Below are positions 11,874-23,061 of a stretch of DNA of 64,000 nucleotides, one piece after another (position 1 is the stretch's first letter; each line of letters starts with the position of its first letter). The stretch is from Hordeum vulgare subsp. vulgare (lineage: Eukaryota > Streptophyta > Magnoliopsida > Poales > Poaceae), in NCBI RefSeq assembly GCF_904849725.1, contig NC_058522.1, positions 460,042,844 through 460,106,843 on the forward strand. Direction: 5' to 3'. The position numbers and the translations under genes were made by a program. Under the pieces are notes generated by a model that had not been told where the DNA came from, did not search any database, and worked only from the letters and a program-made list of their open reading frames with translations.

Positions 11874-12821
11874 GGTATCAATTCCATGTATTTCTTTGAT
11901 AGTTGGTAAATTCTTGACATCTTCAGTTTTAATACTTTTTTCTTTCATAGATCTTTTGGCTTCTTGCATATCTTTAGGACTGTGGAATTGAATACCTCTC
12001 TTCTTTTGAATAGGTTCCAGCAGTGGTTCAGGAAGTGTCCAATTATTAGCATTTTGTAATATATTATTCGATAATTCTTGAGTTTGTCCAATAGTTCGTT
12101 CTGTGAAAACACAACCACCACAACTATCTAGGTAGTCCCTAGAAGCATCGGTTAGACCGTCATAAAAGATATCAAGTATTGCATTTTTCTTAAGAGGATG
12201 ATCAGGCAAAGCTCTTAGTAGCTGGAGAAGCCTTCCCGAGGCTTGAGAATACAATAGTGGCACATCTTTTCCTCATGAGGAAACAAGGTGGCAATATCAT
12301 TCAATTTAGTGAGGCGTCCCACAATAGTTTCAGTTTCATAGCCATGGAGAGGATCACATTCTACTATAGTGATTCAATTAGGATCAATAGAGAATTCATA
12401 ACCCTTATCAGTAACACACATGGGAGAAGTAGCAAATTTAAGATCATGTTTCATTTTCTCCATCATAGTTTTTTCTTTGAGTTTGCATAATAGTTTCTTC
12501 AAATCATCTCTATCATTACAAAAAGAAAAAAAGAAAGTATCTAGCTACCTCACCATCCATAACATAACCCTCAGGTACATCAGGCAATTCATATCTATTA
12601 GGAGAGCTAGGCATAATAGGTGAATCATAATATTCTTCAGTTTCAACATTTTCATATTCTAAGGATCTAGCAATATTTTCATATTCTAAGGATCTAGCAA
12701 TATTTTTATCAAGCATAGCAGTAGAATCAACATAAGTTTCATGAATTTCGTAAGTAGCATCATTAAGTAATTGCGACATTTCAGAACGGGCAACAAGTGG
12801 TGGTGCCATAAGTAGATTCAA
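11874..12821 (-). pseudogene. Gag, first half, of G1
   Basis: Two minus-strand frames. 12821-12516 begins MNLLMAPPL, and its middle holds a nine-residue tandem duplication (NIARSLEYE twice, near 12660-12715). 12263-11874 contains ALPDHPLKKNAILDIFYDGL, TDASRDYLDSCGGCVF and NNILQNANNWTLPE, which is typical Gypsy gag of this lineage, and reaches EIHGIDTPT at the G2 junction. Beyond 11874 the frame runs on into the G2 LTR, so the C-terminal third of the 178-codon frame is not gag. The link between the two pieces (12264-12515) is frame-broken. Confidence 0.75.
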
Positions 12822-12965
12822 AATAGTAGGTGAATCAAAAGCAGAACTATATGGGAGTTTCTTACCTTCCTCGTCTCAAAGGGTATGGTATTAGTTCTAG
12901 TATCTTTCAGATTCTTCATAGTGGAAATTGGATATCCTCAAGTGAACACAACAAATATACCTATG

Positions 12966-12983
12966 CTCCCCGACAACGGGCGA
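12966..12983 (-). other. Primer binding site of G1 (tRNA-Asp type)
   Basis: On the minus strand this reads TCGCCCGTTGTCGGGGAG, 11 bases inside the LTR end. It is close to the complement of the 3' end of tRNA-Asp and matches the position and type of the G3 primer site. Confidence 0.65.
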
Positions 12984-12994
12984 GAAAAAGGTCT

Positions 12995-14369
12995 TGATAA
13001 CCCACAAGTGTAGGGAATCGCAACAGCCTTCGCGGGTAGCATTACACCCTGATTTATTGATTCGACGCACATGGATCCAAAGAATATTTATTGGTCTTAG
13101 AAGCTGAGTTTTCAATTCAACCACACCTAGGATATCTGCCTACAAAAAGGAATTTAGTAGAACATAAAAATAGTAGTAGTAACGGTAAAGGTAGCAGTTT
13201 TGTAGTGATTGTAACAGTAGCAATAGCAAGAGTAACTTAGCAAGATTTAGTATATGAAAAGTGTAGGTACGTGGATTGGTAATGTGTAATGATTTATATG
13301 ACATCAATCATGTAACATTTACACACTAGAGCGACACAGAACTAGCTCCAATTCATCAATATAATGTAGGCATGCATTCTTTATATAGTCATGTGTGCTT
13401 GCGATAAGAACTTGCATGCCATATTTTGTCCTACCCTCCCATGGCAGCGGGATCCATAAGGAAAGTAAGGGATATTAAGGCCTCCTTTTAATAGATAACC
13501 AGAACAAAGCATTAACACATGGTGAATACATGAACTCCTCAAACTACGACAGTCACCGGAAAGAATCCCAATTATTGTCACCTTGGGATGCGGATCATAA
13601 CATGTAATGGGTGCATACAACTTGCAAGTTAGGATCTAAAGACTTTCATATTCAGAGAAAACACAATTGGTTCAGATCTGAAATCATGGCACTCAGGTCC
13701 TACTGACAAACATTAAGCATAGCAAAGTCATAGTAACATCAATCTCAAAAATAGTGGATACTGGGGATCAAGGCTTATCAAAATAACTCGATTACATGAT
13801 CAATCGCATCCAATCCAATCACCGTCCAGCAAGACTACAAAGGAATTACTCACTACCAGTGGTGAGCATCATGGAATTGTTAATGGATAAGGTTTCATGA
13901 TGACAACGGCGACGAATCCCCCTCTCCAGAGCCCCAAACGGACTCCAGATCAGCCCTCTTGATGAAGAACAGGAGGTGGTGGCGGCTCCGTCTTGTAAAA
14001 CATGATGAAAAATTCCCTCGGATTTTTCTCCATAATTGTGAATTTATAGGACTAAAATTAGGGTCAGGGGATCCACATCGGCCCCACAAGCTAATAGGGC
14101 GCACCTACGGGGTGGATGCATCGTGTTGGCTTGTGGTCCACACACAGCCCCCTCCGGTGGGTCTTCGCTCCATACTTCTTCACATATTCCAAAAAACACA
14201 TAAAAAGTTTCGTACAATTCTGAGAACTTTTATTTCAGCAAAAAAATAAAACTAACGTAGTTTTGCTGAAAACAATGTCAGTCTGGGTTAGTTTCTTTCA
14301 AATCATGCAAGTTAGAGTCCAAAACAAGAGCAAAAGTGTTTGGAAAAGTAGATATTTTGAGAAGTATCA
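12995..14369 (-). repeat. 5' LTR of G1
   Basis: About 1.38 kb. On the minus strand it starts TGATACTTCTCAAAATATC at 14369 and ends ...CTTGTGGGTTATCA at 12995. It belongs to the same LTR family as the solo LTR at 25848-27313, which has the same opening text after TGATAC (CTACTTTTCCAAAC) and the same GTGGGTTATCA end. Confidence 0.85.
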
Positions 14370-14788
14370 ACCCCTCCCTCTGTTTGAGGGGTTTTGTTAG
14401 GTGGCAATCAGATGACCAATGCTAAAGGCCTCGCCTTGCTTGGTTAGACAATGATGGATGCTGAAGACCTACCCCGTTTGAGCTAGCATGGTCTTTACAG
14501 CCAATTTGTTGTTGTTAGGCTGATTGCTTTTCATCCAAAGAAACAAAGATTGCTCTCACATGAAATTTTTGTTTGTGACGAATTATCTTTTATGTTATAA
14601 AGTGCTAGGAACCATGAGGTGGCCAGGGACGAGCAACATGTTTTCGGGATCAGATTTTTGACACATGCCCTTTTTGTATGTGATATACATTTTTGATTAC
14701 CTTGTTAAACCTTAGTGTAGAAAGTATGTGCTTAAGAGGTACACAAATAGCATGTGTGTTAGCTTTAATTCTTGCCATAATGTCCCAT
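14370..14788. other. Unassigned intergenic DNA
   Basis: About 420 bp between the G1 LTR and a CACTA-like end. No reading frame, repeat or RNA gene is recognised. The first five bases (ACCCC) would be the target duplication of G1. Confidence 0.5.
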
Positions 14789-14880
14789 CACTAGTAGGGA
14801 AACCCATTATAGGATTTTATTACTAGGAGCGGTCAAGTAAAACATGATGCAACCGCTAACTTCACTAATGACCAGCAACA
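14789..14880 (+). mobile_element. CACTA-like transposon end (fragment)
   Basis: It begins CACTAGTAGGGAAACCC and shortly after shows an inverted pair AGCGGT...ACCGCT, as in subterminal regions of CACTA transposons. It is cut by the Copia C2 insertion at 14881. Any continuation would be 40930 onward. Only one end is seen, so this is a tentative call. Confidence 0.4.
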
Positions 14881-14974
14881 TGTTGGGGAACGTTGCATGG
14901 GAAACAAAAAAATTCCTACGCACACGAAGACCTATCATGGTGATGTCCATCTACGAGAGGAGATTTGGATCTAC

Positions 14975-16790
14975 TGTTGGGGAACGTCTCGTGGGAAACA
15001 AAAAATTTCCTACGCGCACGAAGACCTATAATGGTGATGTCCATCTACGAGAGGGGATATTTGATCTACGTACCCTTGTAGACCGCACAGCAGAAGCGTT
15101 AAGAAACGCGGTTGATGTAGTGGAACGTCCTCACGTCCCTCGATCCGCCCCGCGAACCGTCCCGCGATCAGTCCCACGATCTAGTGCCGAACGGACGGCA
15201 CCTCCGCGTTCAGCACACGTACAGCTCGACGATGATCTCGGCCTTCTTGATCCAGCAAGAGAGACGGAGAGGTAGATGAGTTCTCCAGCAGCGTGAAGGC
15301 GCTCCGGAGGTTGGTGATGATCTTATCTCAGCAGGGCTCCGCCCGAGCTCCGCAGAAACGCGATCTAGAGGTAAAACCGTGGAGATATGTGGTCGGGCTG
15401 CCGTGGCAAAGTTGTCTCAAATCAGCCCTAAAACCTCCGTATATATAGGGGGAAGAGGGGGAGCCTTGCCTTGGGGTCCAAGGACCCCCAAGGGGGTCGG
15501 CCGAGCCAAGGGGGGAAGGTCTCCCCTTCCAAACCGAATCCAACTTGGTTTGGAAGGTGGAGTCCTTCTTCCCTTTCCCACCTCCTCCTTTTTTTTCTTT
15601 TCTCTTTGATTTTCTTCCTATGGCGCATAGGGCCTTCTTGGGCTGTCCCACCAGCCCACTAAGGGCTGGTGCGCCACCCCCAAGGCCTATGGGCTTCCCC
15701 GGGGTGGGTTGCCCCCCCGGTGAACACCCGGAACCCATTCGTCATTCCGAGTACATTCCCGGTAACTCCGAAAACCTTCCGGTAATCAAATGAGGTCATC
15801 CTATATATCAATCTTTGTTTCCGGACCATTCCGAAAACCCTCGTGATGTCCGTGATCTCATCCGGGACTCCGAACAACATTCGGTAACCAACCATATAAC
15901 TCAAATACGCATAAAACAACGTCGAACCTTAAGTGTGCAGACCCTGCGGGTTCGAGAACTATGTAGACATGACCCGAGCGACTCCTCAGTCAATATCCAA
16001 TAGCGGGACCTGGATGCCCATATTGGATCTTACATATTCTACGAAGATCTTATCGTTTGAACCTCAGTGCCAAGGATTCATATAATCCCGTATGTCATTC
16101 CCTTTGTCCTTCGGTATGTTACTTGCCCGAGATTCGATCGTCAGTATCCGCATACCTATTTCAATCTCGTTTACCGGCAAGTCTCTTTACTGGTTCCGTA
16201 ATACAAGATCCCGCAACTTACACTAAGTCACATTGCTTGCAAGGCTTGTGTGTGATGTTGTATTACCGAGTGGGCCCCGAGATACCTCTCTATCACATGG
16301 AGTGACAAATCCCAGTCTCGATCCCTACTAACTCAACGAACACCTTCGGAGATACCTGTAGAGCATCTTTATAGTCACCCAGTTACGTTGCGACGTTTGA
16401 TACACACAAAGCATTCCTCCGGTGTCAGTGAGATATATGATCTCATGGTCATAGGAACAAATACTTGACACGCAGAAAACAGTAGCAACAAAATGACACG
16501 ATCAACATGCTACGTCTATTAGTTTGGGTCTAGTCCATCACATGATTCTCCTAATGATGTGATCCCGTTATCAAGTAACAACACTTGCCTATGGCCAGGA
16601 AATCTTGGCCATCTTTGATCAACGAGCTAGTCAACTAGAGGCTTACTAGGGACAGTGTTTTGTCTATGTATCCACACAAGTATTGTGTTTCCAATCAATA
16701 CAATTATAGCATGGATAATAAACGATTATCATGAACAAAGAAATATAATAATAACTAATTTATTATTGCCTCTAGGTCATATTTCCAACA
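14975..16790 (-). repeat. 3' LTR of C1
   Basis: TGTTGGGGAACG...ATTTCCAACA, 1,816 bp. It is nearly identical to 21241-23061. Scattered differences, many of them C/T or G/A, are visible by eye. It contains a TATATATA box near 15436 and a C7 run where the other LTR has a longer C run. Confidence 0.93.
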
Positions 16791-16801
16791 GTCTCCCACT
16801 T
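16791..16801 (-). other. Polypurine tract of C1
   Basis: On the minus strand AAGTGGGAGAC lies directly before the 3' LTR. The same tract is at the equivalent place in C2 and C3. Confidence 0.85.
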
Positions 16802-19321
16802 GCACTAGAGTCAATAATCTAGTTCACATCACCATGTGATTCCAACGAATCCAACACCCGTATAGTTATGGGGTCTGATCACGTCTTGCTCGTGAGAGAG
16901 GTTTTAGTCAACGGTTCTGAAATTTTCAGATCCGTGTGTTCTTTACAAATCTTTATGTCATCTCATAGATGCTGCTACTATGTGCTATTCGGAAATACTC
17001 CAAATATCTACTCTACTATACGAATCCGTTTCACTACTCATAGTTATTCAGATTAGTGTCAAAGCTTGCATCGACGTAACCCTTTACGACGAACTCTTTA
17101 ACCACCTCCATAATCGAGAAAAATTCCTGAGTCTATTTAGTTACTAAGGATAACTTTGACCGCTGATCAGTGATTCAGTCCTGGATCACTGTGTGTACCT
17201 CTTAATAGACTTGCTGCAAGGCACACATCAGGTGCGGTACTCAGCATGGCATACTTTAGAGTCTACGGCTACGGCATAGAAGACGACCTTCGTCTATTCT
17301 CTTTATTCTGCCGTGGTCGGGTTTTGAGTCTTACTCAAATTCACACCTTACAACGCAACCAAGAACTCCTTCTTTGCTGATCTATTTTGAACTCCTTCAA
17401 AACTTGTCAAGGCATGCATCTTGTTGAAACTTCCATTAAGCGCTTTCGATCTATCTCCATAGATCTTTGATGCTCAACGTTCAAGTAGCTCAATCCAGGT
17501 ATTCCTTTGAAAACTCCTTTCAAACAATCTTGTATGCTTTACAGAAATTCTACATTACTTCTGATCCACAATATGTCAACCACATATACTTATCAGAAAT
17601 TCTATAGTGATCCCACTCACTTCTTTGGAAATACAAGTTTCTCATAAACCTTGTACAAACCCAAAATCCTTGATCATCTCATCGAAGTGTATATTCCAAC
17701 TCCGAGATGCTTGCACCAGTCCATTTAAGGATCGCTGGAGCTTGCATACTTGCCAATATCTTTAGGATCAACAAAACCTCATGGTTGTATCTCATACAAT
17801 GTTTGCTCAAGGAAACCGTCGAGGAAACAATGTTTTGACATCCTACATGCAATATTTCATAAATAATGCAGCAACTACTAACATAATTCTAACAGACTTT
17901 TAGCATCGCTACGAGTGAGAAAGTCTCATCATAGTCAATTGTTTGATCTTGTCGGAAACATCTTTGCGACAAGTCGAGCTTTTCTTAATAGTGACTTATC
18001 ACTATCATCGTCTGTCTTCCTTTTAAAGATCCATCTTTACTCAATAGTCCTATGACCATCAAGTAGTTCTTCCAAAGTCTACACTTTGTTTTCATACATG
18101 GATCCTCTCTCGGATTTCATGGCTTCCAGCCATTTGTCGGAATTTGGGCCCACCATTGCTTTCTGCATAACTCGTAGGTTCACTGTTTCTCAACAACATG
18201 ACCTCCAAGACAGGGTTACCGTACCCCTTTGTAGTAGTACGCGACCTTGTCAACCTACCAGGCTTGTAGTAACTTGATCCGATGCTCGATGATCACCATC
18301 ATCAGCTTTCACTTCAATTGGTGTAGGCGCCACAGGAACAACTTCCTGCGCCCTGCTACACACTGGTCGAAGTGATGGTTCAATAACCTCATCAAGTTCT
18401 ACCACCCTCCTACTCAATTCTTTCGAGAGAAACCTTTCCTCGAGAAAGGATCCGTTTCTAGAAACAAACACTTTGCTTTCGGATCTGAGATAGGAGATGT
18501 ACCCAACTGTTTTGGATATCCTATGAAGATGCATTTATCCGCTTTGGGTTCGAGCTTATCAGACTGAAACTTTTTCACATAAGTGTCCAAACCCCAAACT
18601 TTCAAGAAACGACAGTTTAGATTTCTCTAAACCTCAGTCTGTACTGTGTCATCTCAACGGAAATACGTGGTGCCCTATTTAAAGTGAATGCGGTTGTCTC
18701 TAATGCTTAACCCATAAACGATAGTGGTAATTCGATAAGAGACATCATAGCATGCACCATACCAAATAGTGTGTGGCTATGACGTTCAGACACATCATCA
18801 CACTATGATGTTCTAGGTGGCATGAACTGCGAAACAATTTCCACATTGTCTTAACTGCGTACCAAAACTCGTAACTCAGATATTCATTTCTATGATCATA
18901 TCGTAGGCAGGTTATCCTCTTGTTACGACGAACTTCACTCCGAAACAGAATTGAACTTTTCAATATTTCAGACTTGTGATTCATTAAGCAAATACTCTAG
19001 TATCTACTCAAATCGTCATTGAAGTAAGAACATAATGATATCCACTACGTGCCTCAGCACCCATTGGACTGCATACATCAAAATGTATCACTTCCAACAA
19101 GTTACTATCTTATTTCATCTCAATGAAAACAAGGCCTTGCTCATGTGGTATGATTTGCATGTCACTAGTGATTCAAAATCAAGTGAGTATAAAGATCCAT
19201 CAGCATGGAGCCTCTTCATGCAATTTACACCAACATGACTCAAGCGGCAGTGCCACAAGTAAGTGGTACTATCATCATTACCTCGTATCTTTTGGCACCA
19301 ATATCATGAACATGTGTAACA
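16802..19321 (-). pseudogene. Degenerate Copia pol of C1 (integrase, reverse transcriptase, RNase H)
   Basis: Read leftwards on the minus strand. A broken integrase core (18984-18745) holds RYDHRNEYLS where C2 has the family's RSDRGGEYLS, so a catalytic Asp context is changed. Integrase C-terminal text (18605-18250) has KADKCIFIGYPK, after which the frame shifts, and the original sequence continues in another frame (VGYISYLRSESKVFVSRNG). A reverse transcriptase region (about 18060-17550) follows, where the catalytic YVDD reads YVVD (near 17580), and an RNase H region runs to the polypurine tract. No frame is long enough for a functional enzyme. The frameshift and the YVVD change are shared with C3. 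Confidence 0.8.
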
Positions 19322-20300
19322 CTACGATCGAGATTCAATAAACCATTGAAGGTGATTATTCAAGAAAATAGAGTAACCATTATTCTCTTTAAATGAATAA
19401 TTGTATTGTAATAAACACGATCCAATCATGTTCATGCTTAACGCAAGCACCAAATAACAATTATTTAGGTTTAACACCAATCCCGATGGTAGAGGGAGCG
19501 TGCGACGTTTGATCATATCAACCTTGGAAACACTTCCAACACGTATCGACACCTCGCCTTTAGCTAGTCTCTGTTTATGTCGTAGCTTTCATTTCGTGTT
19601 ACTAATCAATTAGCAACCGAACCGGTATCCAATACCCTCATGCTACTAGGAGTACTAGTGAAGTACACATCAACATCATGTATATCAAATATACTTCTTT
19701 CGACTTTTGCCAGCCTTTTATCCACCAAGTATCTAGAGTTGCTCTGCCTCAGTGACTGTTCCCCTCATTACAGAAGCACTTAGTCTCAGGTTTGGGTTTA
19801 ATCTTGGGTCTCTTCATTAGTGCAGCAACTGTTTTGCCGTTTCACGAAGTATCCCTTCTAGCCCTTGCCTTTCTTGAAACTTAGTGGTTTTACAAACCAT
19901 CAACTATTGAAGCTCCTTCTTGATTTCTACTTTCGCAGTGTCAAACATCGCGAATCGCTCAAGGATCATTGTATCTATCCTTGATATGTTATAGTTCATC
20001 ACGAAGCTCTCACAGCTTGGTGGCAGTGACTTTGGAGAACCGTCACTATCTCATCTGGAAGATTAACTCCCACTTGATTCAAGTGATTGTCATACTCAGA
20101 CAATCTGAGCACACGCTCAACGATTGAGCTTTTCTCCTTTACTTTGTGGACAGAGAATCTTGTCGGAGGTCTCGTACCTCTCAACAAGGGCACGAGCATG
20201 AAATCACAATTTCATCACTTTAGAACATCACTTATGTTCCGTGACGTTTCAAAACGTCTTCGGTGCCTTGCTTCTAAGCCATTAAGTATTTTGCACTGAA
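19322..20300 (-). pseudogene. Degenerate Copia gag-protease of C1
   Basis: Minus frame 19552-19322 includes RVGSVSKVDMI, LNLNNCYLVLALSMNMIG and YSFKENNGYSIF, matching the protease region of C2 in order. Minus frame 20199-19999 includes SIVERVLRLSEYDNHLNQVG and NLPDEIV, matching C2 gag text (SSVCEHVLKMSGYSNR). The zinc knuckle between them is unreadable. Not translatable as a whole. Confidence 0.7.
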
Positions 20301-21226
20301 CTATCGTGTAGTCATCAGAAACGTGTATGTCGGATATTCACAGCATCCATAGACGACGCTCGAGGTGCAGCACACCGAGTGGTGCATTAAGGACATAAGC
20401 TTTCTGCGCAGCAACGAGGACAATCCTCTGCAAAGTTTGCTACTATCAACTTTCAACTGAATTTTCTCTAGGAACATATAAAAACAGTAGAGCTATAGCG
20501 CAAGCTACATCGTAATTGGCAAAGACCATTAGACTATGTTCATGACAATTAGTTCAATTAATCATATTACTTAAGAACTCCCACTCAAAAAGTACATCTC
20601 TCTAGTCATTTGAGTGGTATATGATCCAAATCCACTATCTCAAGTCCGATCATCACGTGAGTTGAGAATAGTTTCAGTGGTAAGCATCTCTATGCTAATC
20701 ATATCAACTATACGATTCATGCTCGACCTTTCGGTCTCATGTGTTCCGAGGCCATGTCTGCACATGCTAGGCTCGTCAAGCTTAACCCGAGTGTTCCGCG
20801 TGTGCACATCGTTGGCCATATCACATCACAAGCATACCCTGCAAAAACAAGTTAGACGTCCTCTAATTTTGTTGTTGCATGTTTTATGTGGTGACCATGG
20901 GTATCTAGTAGGATCGCATCTTACTTACGCAAACACTACAACGGAGATATATGAATTTCTATTTAACCTTATACAAGGACCTCCTCGGTCAAATCCGATT
21001 CAACTAAAGTTGGAGAAACTGACACTTGCCACTCATCTTTGAGCAACGGGGTTACTCGTAGTGATGAAACCAGTCTCTCGTAAGCGTACGAGTAATGTTG
21101 GTCCAAGCCGCTTCAATCGAACAATACTGCGGAATCAAGAAAAGACTAAGGAGGGCAGCAAAACGCACATCACCGCCCACAAAAACTTTTGTGTTCTACT
21201 CGAGAAGACATCTACGCATGAACCTA
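20301..21226 (-). other. 5' leader of C1
   Basis: Non-coding DNA between gag and the primer site. It matches the leader of C3 (51435-52886) except that C1 jumps from GTGTGCA (about 20806) to CATCGTTGGCC, losing about 0.5 kb. Plus-strand frames here recur antisense to the leader of the other copies and are not genes. Confidence 0.7.
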
Positions 21227-21240
21227 GCTCATGATGCCAC
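21227..21240 (-). other. Primer binding site of C1 (initiator tRNA-Met type)
   Basis: The minus strand reads GTGGCATCATGAGC directly after the LTR end. It resembles TGGTATCAGAGC, the usual Copia primer site for initiator tRNA-Met. The same site stands in C2 and C3. Confidence 0.75.
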
Positions 21241-23061
21241 TGTTGGGGAACGTCGCGTGGGAAACAAAAAATTTCCTACGCGCACGAAGACCTATCATGG
21301 TGATGTCCATCTACGAGAGGGGATATTTGATCTACGTACCCTTGTAGACCGCACAGTAGAAGCGTTAAGAAACGCGGTTGATGTAGTGGAACATCCTCAC
21401 GTCCCTCGATCCGCCCCGCGAACCGTCCCGCGATCAGTCCCACGATCTAGTGCCGAAAGGACGGCACCTCCGCGTTCAGCACACGTACAGCTCGACGATG
21501 ATCTCGGCCTTCTTGATCCAGCAAGAGAGACGGAGAGGTAGATGAGTTCTCCGGCAGCGTGACGACGCTCCGGAGGTTTGTGATGATCTTATCTCGGCAG
21601 GGGTCCGCCCGAGCTCCGCAGAAACGCGATCTAGAGGTAAAACCGTGGAGATATGTGGTCGGGCTGTCATGGCAAAGTTGTCTCAAATTAGCCCTAAAAC
21701 CTCCGTATATATAGGGGGAAGAGGGGGAGCCTTGCCTTGGGGTCCAAGGACCCCCAAGGGGGTCGGCCGAGCCAAGGGGGGAAGGTCTCCCCTTCCAAAC
21801 TGAATCCAACTTGGTTTGGAAGGTGGAGTCCTTCTTCCCTTTCCCACCTCCTCCTTTTTTTTCTTTTCTCTTTGATTTTCTTCCTATGGCACATAGGGCC
21901 TTCTAGGGCTGTCCCACCAGCCCACTAAGGGCTGGTGCGCCACCCCCAAGGCCTATCGGCTTCCCCGGGGTGGGTTGCCCCCCCCCCCCCGGTGAACACC
22001 CGGAACCCATTCATCATTCCGAGTACATTCCTGGTAACTCCGAAAACCTTCCGGTAATCAAATGAGGTCATCCTATATATCAATCTTCGTTTCCGGACCA
22101 TTCCGGAAACCCTCGTGACGTCCGTGATCTCATCCGGGACTCCGAACAACATTCAGTAACCAACCATATAACTCAAATACGCATAAAACAACGTCGAACC
22201 TTAAGTGTGCAGACCCTGCGGGTTCGAGAACTATGTAGACATGCCCCGAGGCACTCCTCGGTCAATATCCAATAGCGGGACATGGATGCCCATATTGGAT
22301 CCTACATATTCTCCGAAGATCTTGTCGGTTGAACCTCGGTGTCAAGGATTCATATAATCCCATATGTCATTCCCTTTGTCTTTCGGTATGTTACTTGCCC
22401 GAGATTTGATCGTCGGTATCCGCATACCTATTTCAATCTCGTTACCGGCAAGTTTCTTTACTCATTCCGTAATACAAGATCCCGCAACTTACACTAAGTC
22501 ACATTGCTTGCAAGGCTTGTGTGTGACGTTGTATTACCGAGTGGGCCCCGAGATAGCTCTCCATCACACGGAGTGACAAATCCCAGTCTCGGTCCATACT
22601 AACTCAACGAACACCTTCGGAGATACCTGTAGAGCATCTTTATAGTCACCCAGTTACGTTGCGACGTTTGATACACACAAAGCATTCCTCCGGTGTCAGT
22701 GAGATATATGATCTCATGGTCATAGGAACAAATACTTGACACGCAGAAAACAGTAGCAACAAAATGACACGATCAACATTCTACGTCTATTAGTTTGGGT
22801 CTAGTCCATCACATGATTCTCCTAATGATGTGATCCCGTTATCAAGTAACAACACTTGCCTATGGCCAGGAAACCTTGGCCATCTTTGATCAACGAGCTA
22901 GTCAACTAGAGGCTTACTAGGGACAATGTTTTGTCTATGTATCCACACAAGTATTGTGTTTCCAATCAATACAATTATAGCATGGATAATAAATGATTAT
23001 CATGAACAAAGAAATATAATAATAACTAATTTACTATTGCCTCTAGGGCATATTTCCAACA
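21241..23061 (-). repeat. 5' LTR of C1
   Basis: TGTTGGGGAACG...ATTTCCAACA, 1,821 bp, followed by the target duplication TCTAC. A C13-14 run near 21977 differs in length from the partner LTR. The TATATATA box is near 21705. Confidence 0.93.

Larger units (their letters stand above)
5721..14369 (-). mobile_element. Gypsy LTR retrotransposon, 5' part, split by insertions (element G1)
   Basis: A minus-strand element with 5' LTR (12995-14369), tRNA-Asp-type primer site, gag (12821-11874 continued at 6944-6080) and the start of the protease (6069-5726). It is interrupted by element G2 (6950-11868, duplication GTCGG) and then cut at 5720 by element G3. The rest of pol should lie left of the window. 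Gag and protease wording resembles the Athila-type lineage of Triticeae Gypsy elements (Fatima/Sabrina group); the family name is an inference. Confidence 0.85.
14975..23061 (-). mobile_element. Copia LTR retrotransposon, Angela/WIS/BARE-1 type, defective (element C1)
   Basis: A complete insertion of 8,087 bp with two LTRs of 1,816 and 1,821 bp and a perfect target duplication TCTAC (14970-14974 and 23062-23066). It lies inside the 3' LTR of C2, in the same orientation. The internal region (16791-21240) keeps recognisable gag, protease, integrase, reverse transcriptase and RNase H text, but all of it is broken by frameshifts and stops. Compared with C3 it also lacks about 0.5 kb of 5' leader. 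Confidence 0.95.
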
